From Nemophila menziesii (taxonomy: Eukaryota; Streptophyta; Magnoliopsida; Boraginales; Hydrophyllaceae): DNA of 64,000 nt. The stretch is taken from assembly GCA_029959085.1 (NCBI GenBank), contig JARWIR010000003.1, positions 24,567,505 through 24,631,504 on the forward strand, given 5' to 3'. The translations under genes and the position numbers were made by a program. Shown here in pieces: positions 10,590 through 21,003 of the stretch. Under the pieces are notes generated by a model that was given only the letters and a program-made list of their open reading frames with translations, was not told the DNA's origin and made no database searches. Each line of letters starts with the position of its first letter. Position 1 is the stretch's first letter.

Positions 10590-12115
10590 TATGGCTACTC
10601 ATTCAAGACATGCTTTACCTATCACACATCTAAATCCTTCTGAAGAAAAAGAAGTGGGAGTTATTAAACTTGATATCAAAGTAAGAAGGGTCGAGCACCT
10701 TGATCAAGGAAGAGTGTTGATGGTCTGTATCATGGGAGATGAGCGAGTGAATTTAGCTGGCATTAGACGTTGGGTTTTTTACAGATGGCTAGTACGAGGT
10801 AATGTTACTGTCTCTGAAACAAGTCCTAACTATTTCAAGCTTGAGATTGACAATAAGCGTGAACTTGGATAGAATATGGGGCCTTAGGCCTGGGAATATG
10901 ATTGGCTTCCATGCAGGGTTTACTAAAGGCAGCGGGGTGTTCAATGGAACCTTTACTATTTCTAATTATCAGCTGCTTAGATTCAAGTTTGTGGACTTTC
11001 ACATATTCAAAATACTATTAGTACTATTAGGTATATTGCTAGAGTTTTTACGGACTTAGAAGAAATCGATTTTTCTAAGGATGACTCTAATAATGTACAT
11101 ACTCTTAGATTTCGTGCTTGTTCCCGTGTTCTGGACCCCATTCCTCCTGGTATCCATCTTTTGCAGGAAGATGTAGTGGGGTGGGTGACTTTTAAATATG
11201 AAAATATGGGATTATTTTGCTTTGCATGTGGTAAGCTAGGCCACAACTGAGAGAACTGTGATGACACAGTTGATAGGGAAGGTCTTTCTGATGTGAAACT
11301 GAGGCTTGTTACATGGAGCATGGAAAATGTTATAAAGGAGACACTTGAGCAACCTCTCTATGGGATTAGGAAGCATGTTGGGGATGTGTTTACCTCTTAC
11401 AGTAGACCATTTACATAGGACAGACAGGAGGATAGGTCCCCTCCTAATCAATCAGAAGGAAGGGACAGAGAATTACGACCTAAAAGGGGTAATGATAGAG
11501 GGGCTCGCACTAGATGAGACCAGACAGATGATAGTTCAGACACTAATGGTGACCATGATTTGGGTGGCAAAAAGAGTGGTAGACAAAGGACTAAATTGGA
11601 TGATGTGATGTTGGAGGCTGTTAGGTGTTGTAACTTTACTCAGCAAGCGGTTAAAACAGTGTTTGTTAGCGATGATGAGACAGATAATCAGCAACAGGAG
11701 AACGAGGTTGTGAAGAATACTGAAGACTTTAAAACGCTTTCTACCCCCAAAGCTTACATAGAATCGAGATGAAACCACAGAATCAGATAGGAGTAGCACT
11801 GCCTGATTCAAAGGGTAAGATACTTCTAGTGTAAGGAAACACGGGTATATGAAATGGCAAGCAACTGCAAACAAAAGACAGAAGAGACAGTCTAATGTGT
11901 ACAGTGCTGAAGGTAATATGATTAGGAAGCTTACTCTTGAAGAAAGGATTACACTTCAAGATTGAAATACAAAAGGAACAGATAAAGGTAATGATAGGGG
12001 TGTGAAGGAAAGGAACAAAGAGGATCTTTGAAACAGTGATTTTGCAAAGCTTTATGATGTTAAAAATGGGGAGACGGAGATTGAAAGAGAGGACGATAAC
12101 AATCAGGTTAGAGAG
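10590..12115 (+). pseudogene. LINE ORF1 (nucleic-acid-binding protein), 5' portion
   Basis: ORF1 of plant LINEs encodes an RNA-binding protein that coats the element transcript. The frame can be followed from ATG 10590 (MATHSRHALPITH) through RRWVFYRWLVRGNV. It breaks near 10870, resumes as RIWGLRPGNMIGFHAGF, breaks again near 10985, and continues from about 11040 as ARVFTDLEEIDFS and RACSRVLDPIPPGIHLLQED. The family landmark VGWVTFKYENMG then CFACGKLGHN, stop, ENC follows: a CCHC knuckle (CX2CX4HX4C) with an in-frame TGA at 11248-11250, probably from CGA. The tail to 12115 is hydrophilic, as expected for the C-terminal region, and is cut by element B. ORF1 may start upstream of 10590; the earlier open frame from 10114 did not resemble the family to me. 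Confidence 0.75.
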
Positions 12116-13686
12116 TGGTGGTCCTTTGTGCGTTCTAAAATAAATGCAATAAGTAATTGAACCACAACCGCAAGTGTACGGTTATCCCAAGTAATAATAG
12201 TGATAACAGATTCGTTCGCAGGGACGGTTGGCTAACTACAATGCTTATCAAGTAATGATTGGTTGCACTTATGAAAGCAGATAAAAGATATAATGATTGA
12301 TTGATTGGTTTGTATTAATTCTAAGTGATGAAAGACTAAAGTAAAAATGCAAACAAATAACAAGACGCAAGTAAATGAATTGTAAGACGCAAATGTGAGA
12401 AGGCAGTACTTGAGAAATTCAAGGGATCCTCCTAATTCTATTTCATAACATATGTTGTTTAAGGGTCAAATTGGTCAATTGACATTGGTCGGGATTCAAT
12501 AATTCTTGTACCCCCGTTAGGGTGGACTACAAGACTATTCTAGAGTGTCACTAGTCTCGTCAGGGTAAATATGATCCACTTTCGAATGATTAAGCTAAGT
12601 TACCTCATTGGCCCTAAAGTTAACTACGCTCGTCAGAGTCAAATAGTTTCTATTTTATATTGAGTAACTAAGTCCATACCTAAACCCTCCGTCAGGATGA
12701 TTCACACGCCACATATGTGGAATAGCCTAGATACTAACACCTTTTCTTAGTTCATGACTCCAAAAACAGTAAATAATCACCAATTACAGAATAATGTAAA
12801 AGACCCAATTCGATTTAATTAATTAAAACCCAAATTCAAACATATGAAATTCAACAGAATAGGGATTCACCCGTTATGCATTCTCAAGTACCAAAAGAAA
12901 TTAGCTCATGCTAATAGATTTTAAAACTAAATTAAAAGAAATAGGACTCATAGTGTTTTATAGAATTAAAAATAAGAAAGACCTAATTTTCGGAATTAGA
13001 TTTGGCTGGGAATGGAGATATAGACACTCTCCAGCTCTACAGCTTTCTTCTTCTTCCTTCGTTGACTTTTCTCTGATGCTTTTCCTTCTGAATAATGAGT
13101 TGTATGAAAAATAGAAGTCAAAGCTCCTTTTATATTAAGAAAATCGGATTAGGCCTTGGTCTTAAGTTTAAGTTAATAATTAAAAGCCCAAGTCCATTTT
13201 CTAAGCCCAAAATCCCGTAACCGCAACACCGCCTCAACTAAAACAGCTCTAGCCGATTCGTTATAACCCGATTGACCTGAAATCACTTGCTAAATTTCTG
13301 TAACTCGATAAGGAACATAATTTCTTCAAAGGTCAGCGGCTAAATCAACTCGTAAGTGCCTCGAAATCAGCAATCTTTGGCCTGTTTTCCAGATTTGCAG
13401 CTCCAAATATAATTCTTTTCGGGATTTATCTTCACTCTTTGACTCCATATCACGATCTTTGACTTTCTTCTCGGATTTCCCTCCTAGCTAATATTCAAAA
13501 CCTACAAACTTTTCACTAAAATATACAAGATTACGCGCAAAAGTTTAATAAATTAAAAATACTAGAAATGAAATAAGAAATCCGGATTATTGCATTTTTA
13601 ACTCAAAAGTCTATCAAAATATTCAATTAAACATCAAAAATGATGTCTCCCAAGGGTCTAAAATAAGAACAATTAGGGAGATATCA
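12116..13686 (-). repeat. 3' LTR of element B (1,571 bp)
   Basis: Minus strand begins TGATATCTCCC (the partner LTR has TGATGTCTCCC, so one base changed) and ends GGACCACCA. It is preceded on the minus strand by the PPT. The frame 12908-13114 is non-coding LTR sequence. Confidence 0.93.
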
Positions 13687-13702
13687 AGACCCCCAACTCA
13701 AA
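13687..13702 (-). other. Polypurine tract of element B
   Basis: Minus-strand GATTTGAGTTGGGGGTCT abuts the 3' LTR start. The same sequence abuts the 3' LTR of element C at 43291-43306. It primes plus-strand DNA synthesis. Confidence 0.85.
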
Positions 13703-13989
13703 TCTTTGTCGTCCCGACAAAGTATAACAAAACAAAGGGGTAGAAGTAAACGCAAGAACAAATAAAATCTAGCAAATACACCTAAAGCAATTCTCAAGAT
13801 AAATCTCATATAGCAAACTCTAGAAATTAATATACACATACATCTATAATGCAAAATCAAACACAAATAATCTCAATCGTAAAATTAAATTCACAATGCT
13901 TAAAGGTTACACTCGTACTCATCTCTGTATGATGGCTATAGGGTGTTCCTCAATCCTAAATCGCTTTGAACGCTCCACCTAGTATATTC

Positions 13990-14120
13990 CCTATCAACAG
14001 AATTATAAATTCACTATGCACTTAGGAATCACGAGGTCTTTATGGTTTTAATATTGGCTTAAGGACGGTGTGGATGTATATTTGGTAAATTTGAAGTGAG
14101 CTTTTGGCTCTCTCCTCACT
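13990..14120 (-). other. Conserved 3' non-coding block of element B
   Basis: Minus-strand 14120 to 13990 matches 42842-42960 of element C nearly base for base, including 25 identical bases around GAGAGAGCCAAAAGCTC (a GAGC/GCTC stem) and then 'accgtcc(t/c)taagcc'. The elements are otherwise diverged here, so the block may be a functional RNA signal; its role is unknown. A hairpin of the 16837-17289 type lies nearby at 14309-14326. Confidence 0.7.
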
Positions 14121-14479
14121 TATCATCAACAAATGTCCTCGAGCTTGAGTTTACGCTAAAAAATGTTCTCACTCACCCATTTACGCAACAATTTAGCGTC
14201 ACATGTCTACCCATTACAAATAAGATGATTTTTCATAAAATTTCACTTTGCCGGATGTTTATTCGTTTTTTTTCTTTTTCTTTTCTCTTCTTTTTTTTGT
14301 ACAGTTGCAAACCGGGTTCCCGGTTTCTATCGTAATGGATTTTTGAAATTTTTATTTTTTCTTTCTTTTTCATTTTTTCTCATTCCCGGCAAAGGGTTAC
14401 AAGTATATATCATCTGCAATTGTGCTACAATACAAATCACATCAATCCCTACCCAATAAATTCCCCATAAGTGGACCCA

Positions 14480-14495
14480 CCACCCCAAACTCAAG
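14480..14495 (-). other. Internal PPT-like motif, element B 3' region
   Basis: Minus-strand CTTGAGTTTGGGGTGGTGG resembles the true PPT at 13687-13702. The homologous site in C is at 42409-42430 (CTTGAGTTTGAGGTGGTGG). Confidence 0.55.
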
Positions 14496-15028
14496 CTCGA
14501 GACATGTCTCAGGATCGTGATTCAAGTGCGGGTCATATGGTCATGCCTAATAATCTAAGGGATAATGGCTTATATCATGGCTACAAAAGAAAAGCCTAAA
14601 GGCTCAAAGTGTGCTAAGACGGATAAAATTAATATAAGGGATAAAAGGCTGAAAAGGTCACAAATGGCTAACAAAGAACTGCCCCTATCATTTTCCTAAG
14701 TACATAGCTCGTCTTTAGTTCATATCTAGGTGGGTTCTCTACTAATTAGTATTTCACGTTCTACACACCAAACACATTCCTTAAGTACAAGCTTACTTCA
14801 TTTGCATTGTTCATTAATTTTTCCTATCAATTACCTATGTTTGCATGCAATTCTAAATGTGTTTTATATCAATCCCTAAAGTCCACTATTTACTATTATA
14901 GATTCATCAAAAGTATGCTTAAAGGGATATTTAAAATCTTCTACAGTCAAACGCAACTCCGAATATTATTTTATTGAAAGCAAATAAAACAAATAACACA
15001 TAAAAATTGGGATGAGGCAACGAATCCA

Positions 15029-15044
15029 ACCCCAAACTCAAAAA
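15029..15044 (-). other. Internal PPT-like motif downstream of ORF2 (element B)
   Basis: Minus-strand TTTTTGAGTTTGGGGTTGG lies about 270 bases after the ORF2 stop. The homologous site in C is at 41828-41844. Confidence 0.6.
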
Positions 15045-15312
15045 TGAGCTGTGTCCCCACGACTCGAAAAAGACTCAAAGCAATTAAACTAATCTACACT
15101 AAAAAGGAAGGATTAGAAAACGTATCTTAACCAGCGCGTGGCTGGTTACCGGTGTTGCGTTCTGGACCCTTATCTCGCGTAAGAACATCATAAATAGCGT
15201 TTTGAAGTGTGGTCATGCCAAGTACTAAATTTCGGATAAGGTCCAGCTCTCTTGTAACGTTTCCTAAGGTAGCAATCATCTTCTCTTGATTCTCTTCCAA
15301 CACCCTAATTTT

Positions 15313-16446
15313 TTATTCCAACTCAGAAGCATTCTTTGCTTTCTTTGGTGGAGGAGCTCTAGGAGTCTTCGTAGCTCGTGTTTCTTCATCATGGATATTC
15401 TGAATTGTACTTAATGCCATGCTCACTCCAACTGAAACTCCATCAATATCTGCGTTCCTACGCGGGATTTTTGCGTCTAGGCACAAAGTAGTAATAGTAC
15501 AAGGAAACTTGAGATTTTGTTGTTTCATTAGAGCTTTCGCGAATTCCATGATGGTGTCATAAATAATTTTAGCTACATTCATCGGTTTCTCCTCAATAAC
15601 ACACTTGGTAAAAATTATATGTTCCTTCTTCAACTCGGATGTGTGTTTAATTCCAAAGAAAGTAGGGATTATGAAACGAGACCAAACCTTCGCACGAGGT
15701 GTCAAATTACTGCTGTAAAACTGTCCAGGATACCTTTCTCCCTCTGGAATTAGGCTAGCCCCATTAATAAGCACAGTTCCCCAAAGGGATTCATAATCAA
15801 AGGATGGATCATTAAGAGATTCTTGGAACGTACATAACCCAGTAAAGTTGGGTAACTTCAAAGATTTCCGAATAAGTTCAATAGAGAAAGGAACTACCTT
15901 TTTGCGAATTTCAATTGCCTCACGGGAAAGGGCGAAACCTTCATAAAATTCTCGCTCAAAAGTAGGAATAAACTCAAGCTTCCTTTCTCGCAATTCTTTC
16001 CAACCAAACTTGTCACAAGCAACAGCATAATCTTTATGAGCACTACTCATAATACCCTTAGGAAAATCCATCTCCTCACCAAACTTCAAAAATTCAATTC
16101 TTTCGCGAACCTGATCATTCCAATAAGTGTAAACCCTCTTTGGCTTGTGAGCACACATCTTTCTTCGCGGGGGTTTCAATTGAACTGGTACTTCCGGAAC
16201 TTCTTCTTCGCTCTCATCCTCAAGTTCTTTCTCAATCTCATCTTCATGTTCTTCCTCACTTTCTGGTTCATCAATTACTCTTCTCTTCTAACCTGTGATT
16301 TCTTTTCTCTTGGGAGCAAGCTTAACCTCTTCAATCTTGCGTTTAGGACGCGAATCAGGAATCTCAATAGCTTGTTCTTGAGTACCACCGATGGTTGTCT
16401 TCTTTCTAGGAGAAGTTCTTCGGAAATCACCGGTTCTGTTAGTCAT
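15313..16446 (-). pseudogene. Accessory ORF2 of element B (plant-transposon domain protein)
   Basis: The frame runs from ATG 16446-16444 (MTNRTGDFRRTSPRKK) to a stop at 15313, 377 codons with one in-frame TAG at 16290-16288. The first 90 residues are Lys-rich and then acidic (runs of Glu). After that comes a globular region with FGWKELRERKLEFIPTFERE, VVPFSIELIRKSLKL, and RAKVWSRFIIPTFFGIKHTS. The end is basic and Pro-rich (PRAPPPKKAK). The protein of element C (40524-41717) starts the same way (MTNRT) and has the same motifs at the same spacing, so this is a conserved element protein. It resembles the domain catalogued as 'putative plant transposon protein' (PF20167) by memory, not by search. 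Athila-like elements often carry an env-like ORF here, but I see no membrane segment. Function unknown. Confidence 0.75.
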
Positions 16447-16452
16447 CTCTTT

Positions 16453-16468
16453 CCACCCCAAACTCAAA
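16453..16468 (-). other. Internal PPT-like motif just upstream of ORF2 (element B)
   Basis: Minus-strand TTTTGAGTTTGGGGTGG ends 7 bases before the ORF2 ATG (16446). The homologous site in C (40501-40514) is 10 bases before its ORF2 ATG. Confidence 0.65.
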
Positions 16469-16836
16469 ACTTCAAATAGTGAGAAGCTAGAGAAAAGCTT
16501 AGAACTTTGATGTTTTGAGGCTTAGGAATTGAATATTAAGGTGTAATATGAGATGGGTAATGGTTAATTTGTGTGGAATAAGAAAGAATTGGGTTTAATG
16601 TAAGGATTGGGTGAAGAACAATCTTGGTGAAAAACTAAGGATTTGGTGATATTTTGGAGAGGAGGTGAGTTGATCTTGTGTTTTTGTGGTGAAAGAGGGT
16701 AGGATTTGATGATATATATATAGGTTTTAATGACGATTTTCGGAGGTGGGAAGGCTATTGGAGTATTTTAGGTAAAAACTTGCAGAAGAGGCTAAGAAAA
16801 AGTAGGTTAAAAAGGCAAAATCGCACATCACTGTTG

Positions 16837-16909
16837 AAACCGGGTTCCTGGTTTTTGAAAACCGGGTTCCCGGTTTCGCGTCGCTGTGTCGGCGCGAAAA
16901 CAATTACCA

Positions 16910-16943
<34 letters not shown>

Positions 16944-17289
16944 TTACCTCAAAACGCAAATTTTGGCTGGACCCCAAAACGCTGGGTCAGAGAATTACCC
17001 TTCGAAACCGGGTACCCGGTTTGCATGAAACATGGGCCCCGGGTCGTGTCGACGGCGCGAACGAAGACGCGGACCAAGACGCAGCAGAAGGCGGGCTCGA
17101 AGACGCTGGGTCAGAAACTTCAGAAAATCACAGCACCAAAACCGGGTTCCCGGTTTGTGCGAAACCGGGTTCCCGGTTTCCGTCGATGGCGCGAATGAAG
17201 ACGCAGGCGGTGACGCAGCAATTTGGTGGGACCCAAAACGCTGGGTCAGAACCTCGGAATTTTGGCTCTCGAAACCGGGTTCCCGGTTT
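16837..17289 (-). repeat. Cluster of AAACCGGG-TT-CCCGGTTT hairpins (element B)
   Basis: The 18-base sequence AAACCGGGTTCCCGGTTT (8-base arms, 2-base loop) occurs at 16837 (one arm changed), 16859, 17005 (loop TA), 17139, 17162 and 17272, with a seventh copy at 14309-14326. A second inverted motif, GACCC-N8-GGGTC within 'gacccaaaacgctgggtcag', occurs at about 16971-16992 and 17230-17250, with half copies near 17104. The region is far richer in G+C than its surroundings and lies between the integrase end and ORF2. Open frames through it (16780-17450, both strands) arise from stop-poor GC repeats and are not genes. It also contains (TAT)n at 16910-16944. Confidence 0.85.
16910..16944 (+). repeat. 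(TAT)n microsatellite
   Basis: About eleven uninterrupted ATT/TAT triplets in the pol-ORF2 spacer of element B. Confidence 0.95.
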
Positions 17290-17520
17290 TGCCCCTGGAA
17301 CACCACCAATTTTTTTCTCTATTTTCACCCTTTCGACCCCAAACTCACGACCTTTGTACCCCTGAAATCATCAAAAACAACTACCCTTTCTCATTTCTAA
17401 TAAACACTAAATTTATGAAAATCAACCTATTTTACATTACGAAAATTTAAAACTCAAACTAATATACAATGAATTGGCTTTTGTTTAACGTCGTTAAGCT
17501 CGACGGGTTACCTCACGCTT

Positions 17521-18948
17521 CTAAGGAGTCTCGAGGAGATACATGACCTCCCCGGGATGTGGATCTTCCAAGCGGTTGGTATCTTCACCTCCATGGTATA
17601 TCTTTAAACGATGACCGTTCACCATGAAGTTGCGGTTCTCGAGTGGATGTTCTATTTCTATCGCCCCATGAGGTGTAACTTTGGTCACAATGTATGGACC
17701 CGACCACTTAGACCTTAACTTACCCGGATAATTGCTGAAATTTGAATTATACTTCAATACTTTTTGTCCCACTTCAAAGTTCTTCACACGAATCCAATTG
17801 TCATGCCATTTATTCGTGTTTTCTTTATAAAGTTTAGCATTTTCATAAGCATTCAATCGGAATTCGTCAAGTTCGTTAAGCTTCATCATACGATTCTCTC
17901 CGGCTAAGGTAGGATCTAAATTCAATTGCGCAATTGCCCAATAGGCACCTATTTCAAGCTCAAGAGGTAAGTGACAAGCCTTACCATACACCATACGATA
18001 CAGAGATACACCAACTGGAGTCTTAAACATAGTACGGTAGGCCCACAACGCGTCATCTAACTTCATTGACCAATCTTTTCTTGTAGGACCAACAGTCTTC
18101 TCTAGGATTGATTTTACTTCACGATTCGATACTTCAGCTTGACCATTGGATTGTGGATGATATGCAGTAGATACATGGTGTCTCACTCCATACTTCTCTA
18201 GAACAGCCTTTAAATACTTATTAACGAAATGAGATCCTCCATCGCTAATAATCACTCTAGGTGTACCATGTCTAGTGAAAATATGTGATTTCAAGAACTT
18301 AATCACCACTCGTGAATCATTGGTTGGTAAAGCCACAGCTTCTACCCATTTAGACACGTAATCAACAGCTAATAAGATGTAGAGGTTACCATTTGAAGGA
18401 ACGAACGGACCCATAAAATCTATACCCCAAACATCGAATATTTCAACTTCTAACACATTATTACGTGGCATCTTATCCCTCTTGGATATGTTTCCGGTAA
18501 ACTGGCATCTCGCACATTTCTTCACATAATCATGACAATCTTTTACAAGAGTAGGCCAGTAAAAACCGGATTGGAATACCTTAGCAGCAGTTCTATCTCC
18601 CTTGAAGTGTCCTCCGTTGAGTGAATCGTGACATCCAACTATAATTGCTTCTGTTTCTTCCTTGGCTATACATCTTCGTATCATTTGTTCAGCACATACT
18701 TTGTAGAGGAAAGGATCCTCCCAAAAGAATTGTCTAGCACGATGAGCTAACCTCTTTCTTTCTTGATAAGTGGATCCTTCAGGATAAGAACCACTCACAA
18801 CTAAATTCGCAATATCTGCATACCAAGGAGCTTCATTATCATGAACAGCAAATAAATTCTCGTCAGGAAACTCTTCTCTAACTACTTCAGTTCCACCATT
18901 CGTTTCTGATCTTTCAAGACGCGATAGATGATCTGCAACCTGATTCTC
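17521..18948 (-). pseudogene. Integrase region of element B pol
   Basis: Integrase joins element DNA to the host chromosome. After the in-frame TGA at 18951-18949 the same frame continues ENQVADHLSRLE (end of RNase H and linker) and is open to the stop at 17521. Counting residues from the codon at 18798: zinc-binding HHCC at about 57, 64, 95 and 98 (GCHDSLNGGH, CARC); catalytic Asp 127 (WGIDFMGPF), Asp 186 (IISDGGSHF) and Glu 222 (NGQAEVSNRE), with 35 residues between the last two as usual. A C-terminal GPYIVTKVTPHGAIEIEH domain follows. The integrase body itself has no stop. It is upstream of the hairpin cluster and would be translated only as part of a gag-pol product, which the stops at 18949 and 19579 now prevent. 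Confidence 0.85.
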
Positions 18949-19578
18949 TCAACCCTTTCTATCTTTAATCTCTAAATCGAATTCTTGAAGCAATAAAACC
19001 CATCTGATTAACCTTGTTTTAGCATCCTTCTTCTCCATAAGAAATCTAATCGCTGAATGATCTGTATAAACAATAACTTTCGCTCCAAGAAGATAAGAGC
19101 GAAATTTATCGAATGAATACACAACTGCTAGTAATTCTTTCTCTTTCTCAATCACATCCTTTTCTTTTATTGGAACTTCTTTCTCTTTCATAACTGGAAA
19201 AGGAGGTGGATGGAGGTTCTTACCACTTCTGAGAGTAACAGCTTTGCAATCTTCATGTTGTCTCAGATTTTCAGTGTCACTAGGGAGTTGCCCTTGTGGA
19301 CGCTGATTAAGTTGTTTTGTGATTTGAGCCAGCTGATTCTCTAATAGTTTAATGTTTGCGTCATACGCTTGTTGATTTTGAATAGCTTGCGTCTGGATAG
19401 CAATTAGGTTTTCAACGGTTTTATGAAGGCTAAGCACACCTTCTTGTGGTTGAGCGGGTACGGCTTTTTGGTTCATGGTTTCGTTATAACTGTCTTGAGG
19501 AGCTTGTCTCTGAACATAGTTTCCTTGATTCTGTCCTCCTTGATATTTATTATGTGGTCTTGGATTGAAGTTGTTACC
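18949..19578 (-). pseudogene. gag C-terminus fused in frame to RNase H (element B)
   Basis: The frame continues from gag past the TAA at 19581-19579. First comes the Gln/Asn-rich gag tail ([43 protein letters not shown]). After VIEKEKE it passes straight into RNase H sequence: [55 protein letters not shown], then TGA. In D the gag tail is followed by a protease, so protease and reverse transcriptase have been deleted here. The junction lies within the repeated 'ttctttctctttctc' at about 19137-19150, which suggests recombination between short GAGAAAGA-type repeats. The join keeps the frame. Confidence 0.85.
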
Positions 19579-20865
19579 TTAGGGACGCGGCTGATATGCG
19601 TATGTAGGATTGGCTGCCCCACTAGGATTTGAGTATTGAAACCCAGGAGGGTTTCTGTTAGGCTGATATCCATTACCACTCGAATTAAAGTTTCCTCTAT
19701 TGGAGACAAACATCACGGACTCTTGATTATTCATACAATTCTCCCAATCGTGATCATTCACACCACAAAACTCACATCCATACACTTCTTGCACAACCTT
19801 TACCTCAGCTCTCTTATTCGAAAAACCCTCTTTCACGGCTAAAGTAAGTTGTTTAAACTGTTGTTCTAGTGTGGTTTGTATCTTGTTCTCTAAGGAGATG
19901 AACTTTTCTTCAATGTTGACATTATTAACTCCTCCCTTAACTGGTGTTCTTACGGTATTCCACCCAACTTCATTATCAACTGTTCTATCCAAAATAATTC
20001 TCACATACGCAGGTTGAACTCGTAAAAACGCACCGCCACACAACAAATCTAAATCTTTCCTCGAACTCCCCTCAAGACCATTATAGAAAATCTTCATTTG
20101 TTGTTGCTCTGAAAAGTCATGATTAGGGACTCTTCGTAAACATTTCTGAAATCTCGACCAACTTCTACACAACGCTTCATCATATTCTTGTTTGAAATGT
20201 GTTAACTCAAGTTGAGCATCTAACCTCATGTTGGACGGATAATACCTGTCGAAAAACGCAGCCTGTAACTGCTCCCAATTCGTAATCTTCCCTGATTCTT
20301 GCGAATCATGCCACTCACTCGCTCCATCTATTAAGAAAAATCTGAATGTAGCATAATACATTTGCTCCCTTGTTACCCCTAGCGTGATGTACGAATCGCA
20401 AATCTGCATAAATTTTTGTACCGCACGAAGTGGGTCTTCTCCGGGCTTGCCACGAAAGTTTCCGAAATTCTGAAATTGAGCTAGCATACCCGGATCAGGG
20501 CGGAATCTCGGAACATCGATATTAGCTGGGCTAATCCCAAGAGGAGGGGCAAGGAATGGTTCTTCTACTGGACCAGTAAGAAACCATGGATCGGCTATTT
20601 GAATTTGGACTGGAGGATTAGGAATGACAGGTGGGATCGGGAGGTTAGGAATTCCAGGAGGCGCTATTGGTTGACCATTTTCGTCTAGTTGAACTCCTGG
20701 GTTCCCTTGATTATTAATATTGATATTATTCATCCTCTTCGCTAATTCTTCTACTTCTCTAGCTTCTTTTTCTCTTCTTCTATTGTTAGCAAGTCTGATT
20801 AATGATTCTGGATTATTAAGGATCGGAGGTGATGGCTCTAGATCCTTAAAGAGTCTCATTCGCAT
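19579..20865 (-). pseudogene. gag of element B (capsid and zinc knuckle)
   Basis: ATG 20865-20863 to TAA 19581-19579, 428 residues. N-terminus MRMRLFKDLEPSPPILNNPE; Pro-rich segment at about 60-115 (PPGIPNLPIPP); retrotransposon gag domain at about 120-290 (VQKFMQICDSYITLGVTREQ, ASEWHDSQESGKITNWEQLQ, FFDRYYPSNMRL, MKIFYNGLEGSSRKDLDLL); CCHC knuckle near 380-393 (CEFCGVNDHDWENC). The TAA interrupts what is otherwise one gag-pol frame and looks like a C-to-T change in a CAA codon. Gag builds the particle and packages RNA; except for this stop the protein looks complete. Confidence 0.88.
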
Positions 20866-20980
20866 ACACCATGCCTAAAAACCTGAAAAAGATGGACAAA
20901 CAAAAAGCGTAAAACTGATAAAAAATAAAAATAAATGCAACTATCACTAAAGGATAATCACCGTGGTCACACGCTACCAT

Positions 20981-20997
20981 CCCCGGCAGCGGCGCCA
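20981..20997 (-). other. Primer-binding site, tRNA-Asp type (element B)
   Basis: Minus-strand TGGCGCCGCTGCCGGGG, 6 bases inside the 5' LTR; identical to the site of element A. Confidence 0.88.
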
Positions 20998-21003
20998 AAA
21001 ACT

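Noticed and set aside
12908..13114. 68-codon frame in the B 3' LTR, and 35152-35382 / 43533-43763 in the C LTRs
   Set aside because: They lie in LTR sequence and are interrupted in related LTRs; no similarity to proteins.
16780..17450. Several open frames (to 159 codons) in the element B spacer
   Set aside because: Same reason: hairpin and microsatellite translations (a Tyr run from (TAT)n, repeated NRVPG) without conserved domains.
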